Assembly (NCBI GenBank): GCA_014898425.1
Contig: RCSZ01000003.1
Coordinates: 1,736,001 to 1,800,000, forward strand
DNA from: Botryotinia globosa
Taxonomy: Eukaryota; Ascomycota; Leotiomycetes; Helotiales; Sclerotiniaceae
DNA: 64,000 nucleotides
Direction: 5' to 3'
Both the position numbers and the translations under genes were made by a program. Below are positions 1 through 13,495 of the stretch, one piece after another (the first letter of the stretch is position 1; every line of letters begins with the position of its first letter). The notes below the pieces were generated by a model. It saw only the letters and a list, made by a program, of their open reading frames with translations. It searched no databases and was not told the DNA's origin.

Positions 1-3000
1 TAACAAGCGATAGGGATTTAGGGATAAATCAATATGATATATATGATATATATGATATATAGATGATATATAGATGGGTTTTTATATCATATATATGAGT
101 GATGACGATGTTGAGGAGGCAGGTAGTACCCGGGTAGGGAGATTGCTGGATGGCCACCGGTAGATGGATTGACAATTTGCCCTGATGAGTGAATCCATCG
201 AATGAATACCAAGTAGGTGACTACACTGCTACGACTACTCCCTAGATACATCGACAGATAGATATAGCATTCATCTAGATAGGTCGGGTACCTCCAGCGA
301 GGTAGATAATCGTCGAGTTGGGCAGGTATCTGTCCCCATTGGGTATCGATTCATATGGCCCTGGAGATTTAGATTTAGATTTCATACTCCGTACATATCT
401 CTATATCAAGACGGTGTCGATCTAATGTCTATCCGTCCGGAGAAAGAAAAAGGTCCCCATCATAGATAAGTATTGTCCGTCGGTCGAATTTGTATTCGTA
501 CGAGTGAGTACCGGTCCTTCATTATCTATTTGAATTCCATCTACTCGTACTCGTAGTCTCTCTCGTTCGTACCATCTAGTCGGTAGGTAGATACTTGAAT
601 CCTAGTACTGTACTGTACTGCCAAATAATCATCATATCGGTCGCCATGGCCACGTGGAGACGCCCCCCTCCGTCCCTCTCCTAAGCCCCTATTGAATATC
701 AATGGATATCATATCTATCGATCTTGGTTAGCTCTTGAGTCTTGATTAATAAATTTCGATGCAATTGACGTCATTACATACGTCATAAAAAAAGCCTTCT
801 TGCTCAAGATTGCTTCCGGTCTCTTATCCCCCTCATAAATTACCATGACCATGACCATGACCATCGCAGTCCCATCCTGTACTTAATCTATTTCCCCAGT
901 CCCACTTCAGCACTAGCTCCATATTTTCTCCAACGTCCCCTCCTCAACTATTTTATTGGTACGACATGGTACTCGTCCTGCCTACTCCACGACTTAGCGG
1001 GATCAAGTTGCCATGGGCAAAGTAGATGGATGCACTGGCTTTGCGTGAGGAGGGAGGGGTATTGGGTTGAAGATATGTAAATGCTGTTACTGTAACAACT
1101 TACAAAAACCAAGTACGCACTGTAACACACAGCATAATTCAAAGTGCATAGCTACATGCACCCCACAAGAAACTTGCAAAAGATCAATCAAGCTCGGAAC
1201 TACCATAAAGAACAACGCAGTGTAATTAGATGCAGGCAGGCATACAGCAACGACAGTATGTTCACGCACCATAGAGGGCACCTGGCTCATAGCGAGTTGC
1301 TACGACGGTTTGTAAGGGTCTGATTTACGTGTGATCGCCGAGATTATCGATAAATGTTTCTAGGAATGCCAGTTCTCCTATTTGGCACAATCAGCCGATA
1401 TCCCATCGTAGTAGAACGCAATGTTGCTTGCCTGAGATGTAACTTGACTCTGTTCCTTGTTGATGAAGTTGTATATGAAAAGCAGATATATATTCAGCTT
1501 CCAAACAACTATGCATTGAGTCTGTAATACCACTCTAGGCCATTCTAGGCTGATATGCTGATAATATGTGATGGGCGTTGATGGGTGGTGGTGGTTGGTG
1601 GTGGTTGGTGGTGGTTGGTACGCGCGGCGTCTGTAATGAGAAGCTCTGTTTAAAAGCGAATTGAGAAAGGGGGGTTTGGCGCTTCACACGAAGAATGCAA
1701 CACCAAATGGTATATTTGAAAGATGGATAACTCGTGAAAATGTTGTGTGAACCTCTTGGATTCGAGCTCTGAGTTTTGACTGCTGTTGAGAAAACATAAT
1801 GAGCGGGAAAACATGCTCTATTTATAGAGAACAAATTGATATTATCACACAAATTTTTTCCAACCAACCTCCATTGCATTATCTGTCCTTTGTAGATAGT
1901 CCAACTCTAGATCACTTAGTGCTAGTGATGATCGCTTTTCCCCAGATCTTCGACGAAAGATAAGTCTACCCAATATTTGAAGCTAGAATTTCGTAGATAT
2001 ATCTATTTTTAGTATCATTTCAAGATGCAAAGATATTCAACCAGATCAAGGATGAAATATACACATGTTCAAGGAAGTATGTAGAACTGTAATCAACAGC
2101 AACCCAATCACATATCCATCCACAAAGATTTGAAACGACGTCGCGTGTCAAGCTGGCATTTACAACTAAAGGTTATGTGGGGAATTTGATAAAAGACGTC
2201 ACTCGATACTACTTATTATACATAGTAAATCCACAGATCATTAGCTTCGCACTAGCTCAAGTCTTAGCATCATACAATGAATATCAATTCTGGCAAATAT
2301 TTGAAAGACACAAGATATCTAGTGAGGTAATAGCACGCTTGGAAAAATTCAATGCTCATGAGTTCGTCAAGTCTAGCGTGGCGGCGTCAAATTGACACCA
2401 GCAGATTGGTAGTTGGAAACCATAATGGTATCAGTCATCTTCTAAGTCAAACTAAGCATTCTTCAGCAGATGAACAGATCTTAGTTCTCGTGCGCCAACA
2501 ACAGTTATACGCTAGATCCTGACTTGGGAAATCATCAACTACGCCTAGACTCTGGACACATAATTCACCTCATCCTCGCCACAGCATGATCTTCATAACT
2601 TACATTGCTATACAGAGTCAATATGCACCAGTGATTATACTCTGGCTACCAGAGTCCAGAGTTGAGTTGATCGACCGATTTTCTTACATGATATCTATTC
2701 GAAATTGGGCCATTTCAAATGGCTGACGTTCATCATGATAATCACTCGAAAAGTTTACGTATCACTAACATCAATAACAAATATGACTTCGGGAATTATA
2801 TCAAATCCCGGGTCCTCCGTTATTGTTTGACAGTCCTATACTTCCGCTTTGCCGAGATGTCGATAATCTTCAGGAAACCATCAAATTTCTATCTATGACT
2901 AGCTAGTAGCTAATCGTCTAGTAAAGTTTAGCCAGATAGTAGTTTATCGAAAGATAGATCTAAGATCAGTAATCAAAGAGGAACGTCATACCTCTTTGAA

Positions 3001-6000
3001 GTATTGAAAGAGAAGATCCCCCCGGGATTTGGGATTTTGTGTGTCCCAATCTACTTTCTTTCATTTTCATTTTATTCCGTCTCTCCACTCGATTACTCAA
3101 GAGATTTTGTCCTCGACCAAATTCGCTTCTCGATTGTTTATGATGCTGGATATACGCTCGAATCGGAGCCTTCTCGTTCTTGGGTCTAGCAACACCTCTG
3201 CTGGCGTCATAAAGCGAGGCGGACGTCGACAACGGGGCTGTGGAGATCTTCAGACCCTGCGGACACCTAAGATAGCCCAGAACTGGCAGCTCAATCAGTG
3301 TGGTTGTACAAGCCACAGATTTCAATGCATTCCCAGCATATTATTGATACAGTATACACCAGGAAAGTCAAAGGAGATGACTTACAAAGAGATATTACTC
3401 CCATGAGCACCTAAATGAGAGATCAACACTCGAGGGGAAGTCTAGCGAGATGTTACCTGTGATATGATGTGAGTCGCACTTATAAAGCGACAAGGTTGAC
3501 GCCGGTGTTGTCGATGACCAGGAGCTTGATACCATCCACGAGAGGCGGCACGACAGGATCACAACAACTGGAACCAACACTGGGAACCAATACCGGAACC
3601 TGTTGGGAATTAGATGGCTAGGAGAACCCATGGCTAGAGCTCAACAGCAGGATCTTTCACGCTGTATGCATGGAGAGACCCCTTCATCAACTATAGCAAT
3701 ACAAATACATCCAAGACTACAACTAGTTGTTCCACCTGACTCGTCAAGGGCGAGGGGGAATAGAACTCTTTGCAGAATACTGCCTCTTCACAGCTCACGA
3801 CTACATACTCGAGCTTAAAGTCTTGCTACTGGAATGTCCTCGATACCCCAAGTCCATACTTTGAGTCTTTGACCGAAGAAGTCACAGGTGATGAGCGCTA
3901 TCAAACCCCATCTACCTACACACCACAGCACAATGGAGTTCAAGTTATCAGCCGTGCTATTTTTGCAAGTTGACTCATATTGACTACAGAAGACCCCAGC
4001 TATATTATTTGACTCTTCCACTTGGATGAAAATGCTCTCATGCATATTACTTGTTCATTGAGCCCAAAGCATGTTCATTTGCTTTACTTTATCACAATAT
4101 ACTAACAGGGGTGATAAGACTAGATACTTTGAACAAACGTTTTTGTCTCGCTTACTCATGCTGAGTATTTAATCGGAATGAAATAAGAGGACAGCTTTCG
4201 TTGGAGGATATATCAGAGGAAATATTTAACAGATGTTGAAGAAAAGAGGTCTATTGCTTCATTCATCTTTTCACTCACTATACGAAAACAATGCTATACA
4301 AATTTGATATACTATTCTAGTTTTAATCTAGCAATGATTTGTTCCTCACTAAGGTAGGTAACCAGTGAACAGGAACTTATAAACATGCCACTAGAAAGTG
4401 GAAATTATTAGTCCGATCTTTATTTAACATTCGCTAAGACTCCATGGATGATCTCTTTCATTGTCCATTGCCCCTGTGTTTTGTTCTCGCTTAAAGACTT
4501 CCTTACAAGAGATTACTATAGTATTGTTCATCATACCAATGAGAAATATTGTTCTCTATTCCACTTGCTCTGCAGGCTTTGATCTCCATCGCTCAAGGTA
4601 TTCTCTATTCTCAATACTTTGAAACCTCCAATCTTTGATATTAGTTATTCGTTGTGATATATCCATTTGACTTCTTTTTCCCTCACAATAATCCGAAAAT
4701 TCTGTTATCATATACCACCTTCGCTTTCATCAAATCCCGCGAGTGTGTTTAATACAACATGGTATCATCGTACACTAGATCAAACATCCTTTCTCTTGGT
4801 TTCGAGTATTCCTGCATCGTCATTATCAGAACTCATCACCAACCATACCTCATTCTCCATATCCTATACTTCCAACTTCTGGTCAGTACCTAGTCAAGCA
4901 GTAACATAGTTTTCCACTTGTTCTACACTCAAACTCCAGACCTGGACTTGAGTTCAATCACATCGAGTATAATCATACTCAATGAACCATACGGTCCAAA
5001 AAAATAAAGATCAATATAATAATGCAATATTCAGCGATATCGAAGCCGCTATGTAAATAACCCTCAATTTTGCTATTACGGACACCATTACTGCCTTTCT
5101 CATTTTATACTGTCTGCTTGCGCACCCCTCCCCAATGCTATCATATTACCATCTCTACATCTATTTCATCACTCGTGTAGCTCTTCTTGACGAGATTATT
5201 TCCTCTGGCCACTTCCATATGTAGAAATGTGACCCTCCCCACTGATGAACTCTTATACTACGAGTACAATGGTCGCACAGCTCGTAATCAACGCTTCTAC
5301 TGATACTCTTACAAGTAATGATCTCAGTTTCCAATAAAGACTTCGTACTTGCATCCTCACCTCCGTTATACTTCGCACTCCGCAGTCCGCCAACCATAAG
5401 TTATCCGTAAACCCCTTCACAGAAGCCCTAGGATTATTATGCACAAACATAATTTGAAAGGAGAAATCACTCTGATTTTATCTCTAATACAAGAAAGTGA
5501 AATGGATACATACCCTATGTACTTTTCATTCGCGAGGTCTCACAACCTTTGCTCTCCTCTTCAAGATCACCTCTTTTAATCCATACAACTCTTTATATCA
5601 TCCATCCCCTCTCCCCCTCTCTTCTCCAACTCACAACTTCCGCTTCCGAAACCCCACCCTTCCCCAAAGAACCAAAAATTAACAAAATCAAAGAATACCA
5701 AAAGAAGAGTACTTCATCCGAGCACGAAGAAAGAGCTATCGATCAAACTCTCACAGTTCCAATAACCAGATGTCACCCTGACATATATACATACACACAT
5801 ACTTCCATCACACACCTTCACTCACTCACCACCATTCCATTCCATCTAAAGTTTCACCATGTACGTAGCATCCCGACCCATCACACATACATCCCCAATT
5901 ATTCAGCGAGTACATTCAGCATCACAGACTACGAGATCGAATAGTAACTAACCTTCACCCAATGTGAACATCTGGAAAGGAATCAAGAAGTGATCATTTT

Positions 6001-6724
6001 ATAGATGTTCGAATATTCAACTTGAATCCACGAATCTACAATCTTCTTATTTTTGAGCTCTACTAGGTAGTTATACTATGCAGTCCCTTTCCTTAGAATT
6101 GGATTATACACAGCCGACCTAATCCAACATTCTTCCCTCCACTCTCATCCCATCCCACAACATCAAAGCATCTCGAAATCATCTACCGAATACTTCGTCA
6201 CATTCTACTTGCAGCTCTACAAGCTCATTCATTTTATCTTCAGAACTCACATATGTGCTTAAATACTCATACCGCACACACGTTTCCCTATATCTACCTT
6301 CAATCACATCCCTGCTATTAGCACCGGCAACTATGCTCTTCTCCAAGCTTGTCCTACTTCCAAATCGTTTAGTGTGTGAGAACTGATGGATTGATGAACA
6401 GGCAAAGACATCTTGGGATTCATTCCGTTATATCAATCATCGAATATAAATGCAAATCAAACAAAGAGAACTGTAAGTATCGCATAATGTAGAAATTGTA
6501 GCATTCCCACATCCGCCCATGAAAAGAAGATAAGAATGTATGCATTGTTTCGTTAACGCGACCTCAAGCATCCGATCACCAAACCATCCTTAAGTACGAC
6601 TACGCCGTGACGCGACGAAAGAATCAAAACGCCTCAGACAACCATATCATATCACTCGTAAGAACCGCGGATACTGCATTCCTTCCCCTTCGCCCCCTTT
6701 TCCTCCCCTTGTCACTGAGCTTCA
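1..6724. other. Long region without a supported gene
   Basis: I find no ORF here with a recognisable domain or a convincing exon chain. The left end (about 35-100) is a TATATGA-type AT microsatellite, 843-866 is a short ATGACC repeat, and 1580-1620 is a GGTGGTTGGT repeat. Short ORFs exist, for example 2177-2395 on plus and 2966-3325 on minus, but they lack domains or introns that would join them to anything. From about 5540 to 6360 the plus strand is pyrimidine-rich and G-poor, as fungal 5' leaders often are, and splice-like sites occur there. I could not build a protein from them. Confidence 0.6.
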
Positions 6725-8372
6725 TCAGATCAACCCCGCTCTTGCTGCCTCCCCACCTCCATCGCCAAGTACTTCCTCCATTCTAGCCTTTCCCTTCCCA
6801 ATACCACCTTCGCCAACTCCCATCCTCCTTGCCACATATCTCTGTGCGATAACACCCACACCCAAACTCAAGGTCTCCTCCACCCATTCTGCAACCCATT
6901 CACGGGGGTCCACTCCTCCACTCTCTATAATTTGTTGAATTTCCTCTGGTAATCCTGCATGCGCATTCTCTGATTCTGTACCAAAGAAACCGGACTTTTC
7001 TTTAGAGGGTGAAGATGTGGATGTTGGAGTTAAGGGAGCTGGAGCATCGAGCCATTGAATCCATTTAGCAGGAATGGCTTGGGTAAGTGTATGGAAAGTT
7101 ATGCTATGGATTGGATCTTGGAGGTAAATAGCGAAGGAAATTATTTCATCCGGTTTTGGTTTTTCGTCGACCACACCTCCTTCTGTCTCCTTCACTGGAC
7201 CTCCTTGGAACAAATCTTCTGGTGGTTCATGAGTAATCGCTTGGACGGCCATGAAAATATCACTGCTGCGAACTGGATTTGATTCGCTAAGATCTTCAGT
7301 AGCTCGCTGCGCTGCGAGTTCAAGCCCACCATGCGCATCGAAATATTCCTTCGAATAGGCTTCTGCGCTTACGCGGACGAGTTTCGTTCCTTCGATAAGT
7401 CCTTTAACGGAGCCAATATCCCGATTGTCGGTTCCTATGCGCCACCAAGGTCCATCGCTCCATCCTGCATTACCTCCAGTATAACCAGCTTCAGATGCGC
7501 GACGTGCTGTGGATTCGTGACCACGTTGAATGACAAGCAGATCTCCTCCTTCAACTTGAGCCATCACACGAGAAAATGTAGAATAGATGAGAGGGTCGAG
7601 AGAGGGATACCCGATGAAATCATGGGTGATGTGGATTTGGAGTCGTTCGTGGGATGAAATAGGTGGTGCGAGAGTATGAAGAATGTTCGTAAAGGTTGGA
7701 AGAGCTCTGGATGTCAACTCACCACCTGCGATTTCAATTAGCACTTGTTCACTTGCCAGTTCCTCAAGTCAAAATGTTACCGAAGCCTCTAAGAACTCCA
7801 ACGTTTCCCTTAACTTGTTCTGCCCATCGTTTAGCTTCTTCATTTTGTTGTATTTCCTTCACTGCAGCTTGAGCGTGGTTGACCGCGGCACTAGCTGTCG
7901 CTGTTGCTGTTGCAAAGACGCTTCCCCATGACCATCCTCCACCTGCTGAAGGGGCTTCAGTAGCAGGCTGAGAAATTGGAGCTTTCTTTTCCGCTTCTTG
8001 AAGATCGCTACTAGTTGCGGAAGGAGTAAAACTAGTATGGAATGATCGAGTACTGTCAACAGATTTTCGAGGTAAAGCAGATTTCTCCTCGCTTGATCTG
8101 TCCTCACTTCTGCGCGAAGCTGGTGGAGGAGTCGCTGTATTTGAACGTTTCACTTGTTGAATTCGTGGTGTGTGTGGTCGACTTGGCTGTTGTGCTCCAA
8201 GGTTTTCAAGTTCCGCAAGTAAATCTTGTTCTGATTGAGAAGGTTGTTTTGTTTTATGTGATTTGGAAGGTCCCTTGGAAGCAGGTGCTTTAACTTGAAC
8301 TTCATCAATGCCTTCCAAAAGTTCATTCAATTCATCATCAGTGGGAGCTGGCTTTGATTTCTTTGAAGCCAT
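6725..8372 (-). CDS. MTC1: MTC1-like protein (maintenance of telomere capping 1 family, DUF5427)
   Basis: Two exons on the minus strand, 8372-7781 and 7725-6725, give a 530-residue protein. The 55-bp intron has donor GTAACA, a GCTAAT branch site and acceptor CGCAG, and it restores the frame as ...VLRGFG|GELTSRALP. The first ~190 residues are low-complexity and charged, with an LLEGIDEVQV-like start, many S/T/Q/P and a WSWGSVF segment. The second half is the conserved part, containing HERLQIHITHDFIGYP and DLLVIQRGHES. This layout matches fungal MTC1/DUF5427 proteins. The yeast member is linked genetically to telomere capping, but its biochemical role is not settled. There is no signal peptide or membrane segment. 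It is divergent from the AT-hook gene, sharing 680 bp. The family call rests on memory of the family pattern. Confidence 0.8.
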
Positions 8373-9052
8373 GATTGGAAGTTGTGTATCAATTGGGAAT
8401 GGAAGGGGTATCAGAGGATGAATGATTATTGAAAGTATTTGCTGATTACGGAATGATTTGAACCCGTCAGAAGAATGATATAATAAATGATATTTACTTT
8501 GACTGCAGTGTCATCTGTCTTCAAGCTCTATCTTGACGTTATTGATAAAGCAAATAAAGGTCTCCCGAGGTCAACATCAACATGATATGGGGCAAGGCTG
8601 ACGTAACCTGGGATGGATCTCTGATTGGCTCCAGCCACAGTTGAGGCGTTTAAGCACCAAGCACCGAGCACCGCCATCTAACATTTTACGACACCTGCAG
8701 CCGCAAACCCCAAATTGAATCGAAATAACCTTTTTAAAGCAGTAAAATGAGAATCTGACCGACTACGATACTTTTGAACAACAATAGCTTTATGTCTTAA
8801 AAATAGCATGTAGTTGATCATCGATATCTCTTGCTAATTCTCCTATAAAGTTTCTAAATCAATTTGTACCCCTTTCCTCAAAACATTTTGGTATACATTT
8901 TCTTCCGGTTGCATATAGACCTGCAAAACTCAAGTTTGAGACCTTGTGGACAAAAACTCGAAACTCTTTGGCTTGGAGCCAGCACAACACATCGTGTTGG
9001 TTTCATTTTCTTCGAATCAATTCGTTGAGAAAACTTTGGATTTTCCTTCAGT
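8373..9052. promoter_or_regulatory. Shared 680-bp intergenic region between divergent genes
   Basis: This gap separates the start codons of the MTC1-like gene (minus) and the AT-hook gene (plus), so it must contain both promoters. A GGGTTCAAATC element on the minus strand near 8455-8465 resembles a tRNA B box. No A box or cloverleaf accompanies it, so I do not call a tRNA. The plus-side leader (8820-9050) is T/C-rich. No other regulatory site is clear. Confidence 0.5.
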
Positions 9053-12001
9053 ATGGCGCGAACTAAAGTTCCTCCTATTGCGACTCAAGATTCTACTTCT
9101 CATATCGAGAAAGGAGTTGGTTCTTCCGAGTCTCAAGAAACTTCATCTAGTTCTGTTATATCATTTTCCTCAACCCCAACATGCCCCAATTGCAGTAATA
9201 CATTTGCAGAACTATCAGATATGGTGAGTCTATCGTTACATAAATCCTCTTTCCTTCATGTCAATCATTTGATGCTCATGAAATGTAGGACTTTCGCAGT
9301 CACGTGGCTGCATGCAGTCGGCCATCCACAGCGGAATCAGTGGGAACTATTACTACTTCAGGTAGTTCTCTATCACCACCTCCTACTTTGCTTGAGAATG
9401 TATCAGCAAAACATTTATCCAATAAGGATGGGCCGAGACCAGATTTGCATTTCGACTACAATGCAGCTCAAGAGCCTGCTATTGCCATCGCTGACGCCGA
9501 CGAAGAAGATTTCGATCCAGAAAATCATGATCGGATTCAACCATACATCGATCCAAATTCTGAATTCGACTACTATGATCACGCCGAAGGCCATGAAGAG
9601 CACGATGTAGATATCAATGATCCAGATATTGGTCTTAAGTTCAAATATCCCAAGCTTCCCCCGGTGGAGCACTTCGAAAAATACCTCAAAAATCCTAGCG
9701 AAATGTCATATGATGAACTGTACAAAAGAGCTGCGATTGTGAGCACAGTAAGTCACCGTCGCTGCTTGTTTTCCCCTAGCTTCCTCTCTGATGTTACATT
9801 TATTATCGTGCTTTATACTGTGTGGGGTAGAAGAACAGGATTAACAATTCCAATAGACTGTTTTAGCTGCCTGGCAAAGGGAGTTTGATGCAATTGACGA
9901 GGAAATCTACGCATATGAATCCCAGGAGAAAGAACGACTTCAATTCGAAAAGGAGGCCGAGAAAGCTCTAGAAGAGGCAGACAGACTTGCCGAGCAATTG
10001 GATAGAGACGAACTGGTAGCTACTGCAAAACATTACGCAGTCGAATTGAAATCAAAGACTCCAGACTGGGCAACTTTCATCAATAAGTATCATAAAGATG
10101 ATGAATTTCGTCTACGTCTCGAAAGTCTTCGGGACCCACAATTCAGAGCCAAACTTCAAAGACAAGCTTTCATTAGAGAACAAGAGAAGCAAAAGCTTAA
10201 GCAAAAGGAACTAAAAGAGTCAAATAAGCTAAAACTTCTCAACGAGCCACTGCCTGAGATTAAATTGACTAAAGAAGAGATAGAAGCCGAGAAAAGAAAA
10301 GCAGGACGTTTGATAGATCCCACAAAGTGGGATGACATGAAGCAAGCAGAGGTATACGGTTTTGAATATTCTTCCCATCCAAAACATATTGGTGCGCAAC
10401 CAATCCCATCGGCCTCTAGAAAGCGTGGTGGTGTGGGTGAAATAGATATGAGTGAAGGTAGAAGTGGCCGAGCTCAACGAATGGCTACGAGGAAAATGTA
10501 CGATCAAAGTACACCAGAGGATGAATCAGACGGTTTACCAGCAAAACGACAACGGAAAGCTCGAGTTCTTGATGATGCTATTGGAGAGTTATCGAAGTCT
10601 CCTCGAAAACAAAGCCGAAGTCAAACTCCCATCAGAAGAACTTTTCCATCGGGAAAACCCATTGGAAGGCCACCAAAATCTCTGTCAAAGCTCAAGGATG
10701 TTCAGCTTGCATCTGGCGAAGATGAAACGATACTTGAAGATGAATCCATTAAGGACGAAGATATTTCTCGACATCTCCTACCAGCTGAACAAGAGCAACT
10801 CCAGCAATCGGCCGAATTACTTGTCAATCAAATCGCCGAAGAATTACCCGTTGAACCGGTTGTAAAAAAGAAGCATGCAGGTGGTAGGCCACGGAAGCAT
10901 CCGCTTCCCGTTCCTGCTCCTGTGCCTGTTGTTGACGTTATAAACCCCGCAGAACAAATTACTACAGCAGTATCCGAGACCCCTGCGGCAATTGTACCTC
11001 CTATCAAGCCAAAAGCTAAAGTTATCAAACCAAAGAAGCAACCAGCCAAGTCAGCCAAATCCGGTGGTCGGGTCAAGAAGGAAGCTAATATCGAACCAAG
11101 TGCCGAAACTGAGGAAGAAAATGCAATCTTGCCAACAACCGAGCACGATGACGACTCGGATTCGGAAGCAACTGAGGCGATCAACTCAAGGCGCGACAGC
11201 TCATCATCGCAGTCAACTATCTCTTCTTATGGTAATCGTCAAATCAACCGTTCTTCCACCCATGAGCAGACCCTAACTCGTGAACCTCGAACAGCTACTA
11301 GAAATCGTGCAGCAGCATCTATCGAAAAGTCAACCTCAATTCAAGAGTCCCCCAAGAAATTTGTACGAGGAAAACGTAATAGTAGATCGAGCGAAACTCC
11401 TGTCGCCAATTCTCAATTACTAAAGGCACGGAAGCCGCGTGGAAAACAGGCAACGATTGAGGAGGATGAAGAAGTGAACCCGTCACATGAACCAATCATC
11501 AAGAAAGAAGCAACTCCGGCCGCACATCCGATAATTTCACCATCATCGTCCCGAACCAAGCGCAAGCGAACTGTTGAAGTCAATTCTGACGCGCCAACAG
11601 CTCCGGGTGCTTCCCCTACCAAGAAGGCTCGTAAAGGTCGCCCTGCCAAATCTTTATCAGCGCCCTCTGAGGGGTCTCTTATTATTTCTGCTTCATCGTC
11701 AAAAATCAAGATAAACAAGAGGGCTAAAGGACCTCTTGCAAGAATTCTTCCGCCTCGTGAACCCAGTACCCGAGCTCGTCGGGCTCCAAAGGCTATTCGA
11801 AACACCGATGATGCCAACGAGGATGAAGAGGATGAAGATGAGTTGCAAATGCCAGCAACAGAATATGAAAGGTATCAAGCTTTGGCTGATCCAAGGAGTC
11901 CCATTACACTGGGAAAGAGAATTCGAAAAAGCGTCATTGATTTAAGAACAGCTATGGAAGGTGGTGATGATGAAGATGGCGATGATGAGTTTGAGGGATG
12001 A
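9053..12001 (+). CDS. Zinc-knuckle and AT-hook nuclear protein, function unknown
   Basis: Three exons, 9053-9223, 9289-9747 and 9857-12001, encode 924 residues. Intron 1 (65 bp) joins the two halves of a C2HC finger: C44-x2-C47 lies in exon 1 and H62-x3-C66 in exon 2, which strongly supports the splice. Intron 2 (109 bp, GTAAGT...CAATAG) leads into ...LAAWQREFDAIDEE. Residues ~215-360 are charged and likely coiled coil (KEEIEAEKR, KLKQKELKES). The C-terminal half is disordered and basic/acidic with AT-hook cores GRPPK (~480), GRPRK (~553) and GRPAK (~800), and the protein ends in an acidic tail (GGDDEDGDDEFEG). A chromatin or DNA-binding role is inferred from these motifs. I do not recognise a named orthologue. 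The alternative donor at 9739 would also keep frame and remove three residues. Confidence 0.85.
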
Positions 12002-13495
12002 TTGGGCTTGAAACATCCCATCATTCTCATCATGATGGCCAATCTCCCGAGTGATATGATTATCCGTGTTTGTGATATTATTTCTATCATTATCTTCAAG
12101 TTTCGAACCTTCACCCGAACCAATAGCCTCTTATTACAACTCACTCAAACTTGGCAAAACACCGACAGCGTACGATTCTTGCTACCATTCTCAGCCGCAA
12201 AAGAACGATCCTCCTTTTGTATCGATACCATCGATCGAATCTATATGAACTAAAAAGGACCCGAAGCAATATTTGGTAAGGCCCTTTCCATGACGAACGA
12301 CTTTCTTATACAACAACACGTACATAAATTGAACGAACCTCGCGAGGTGCAACTGTTACATTTCCTTTATTTTTGACTTAGCATCGTGTATTCATCCTTG
12401 TCCATAATTAGTACACGAGAATCATTGGACATATTACACGGCGGCGCTCTTTTTTGGGGTCTAGCGCAAAAATTGGATTTTACCTTCATTTTATAGAAGC
12501 GAAAATACGGTTGAAATAATTGCTTAATTATGGTCATTGTCTTACTGTTACAATGGCTTGACGGAAAGGGTATCTGTATTTCTTAATGAACATATGAGTA
12601 TGGACTCGGATATTGTGGGTGCATTTTTATATGCATTGGAGGGTTCTCGGGGTTGGGATAAATGGGGATTTTCCCTTTATACATATATCTTACGGTCTTG
12701 GAGTTTTGGTCCAGCGGCATTCAAATTTTCTCTTCTCTTTTTTTGTGCATAGGATTATAGGAATGTATGGTATCGGTGTGTATTTCACGCCTGGAAATAT
12801 AGAGACATAGCGTAACAAAAATGGAATAATTGAAAACTCGACCAGGGCAAAACTTCTTGACTGGGAGGATAAGATGACGTGTGCTTCTATATGCGTTGGA
12901 AGCTGGACTTGTATCCTGGGCCCTGGAAGTGTGATTGTATTGTCGATGCACCCAAGAAGTAGGTATCTTACGAAGTCTACCACGAGTTAGAGCAATTGCA
13001 CTTCTACGTCCCCGTTCATATCTCAAGGATATACAACGAAACTTCGCCAGCAGATTTACTACAGTGTAAGAGCGAAATAGATTGGGTTAAACTTCTCACT
13101 TGGGTTTAGTTCTTCCTGATGATTCGCTATCTGGTTCGATCCAACTCAGTCAATCTCTTCATCTCCATCTTCATCTTTATCTTCATCTTCAACGACTTGA
13201 GTTAAGAGAGATTTGTTTTGTCAAATTGGGAGTTATTGAGGTGTTTGATTCACTCATTGTATATCTCTACCAGTATTCATAATTCGTGTTTGTTTTCCAT
13301 TACCTGCACCTTTACCTATATACCTATGAAATATGAAAATCGTCCATCTTCGTTATGTGTATTATGATATCTATATCCAGATCCCTGTGACCACCAAAGA
13401 TTACCATGTATCATCAATTTCATATATCTCAGAGCCATCTCACGGCTCAAAGCACATGTTTTTATTCAACCAAGTGACCATGCATTCCTACTCCC
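12002..13495. other. Intergenic region between convergent genes
   Basis: This is the 3' flank of the AT-hook gene and of the MFS transporter. Only short ORFs without domains are present. CATCTTCATCTTTATC-type trinucleotide repeats occur at about 13155-13190. I see nothing else supportable. Confidence 0.6.

Noticed and set aside
2966..3325. 119-codon minus-strand ORF
   Set aside because: It overlaps plus-strand ORFs of similar length, shows no domain and has no exon partner.
5800..6480. Possible small multi-exon gene starting CACCATGTACG and including GKDILGFIPLYQ near 6403
   Set aside because: The tempting exons could be joined only by a 30-nt intron or with a frame change, and I know no family for the peptide.
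8440..8540. Possible minus-strand tRNA (B-box-like GGGTTCAAATC near 8460)
   Set aside because: No A box and no acceptor or anticodon stem can be drawn in the preceding ~70 bases.
10828..11817. Minus-strand ORFs of 118 and 134 codons
   Set aside because: They are shadows of the Ser/Lys/Pro-rich C-terminal half of the AT-hook gene.
13080..13150. Second B-box-like GGTTCGATCC on plus
   Set aside because: No matching A box or cloverleaf upstream.
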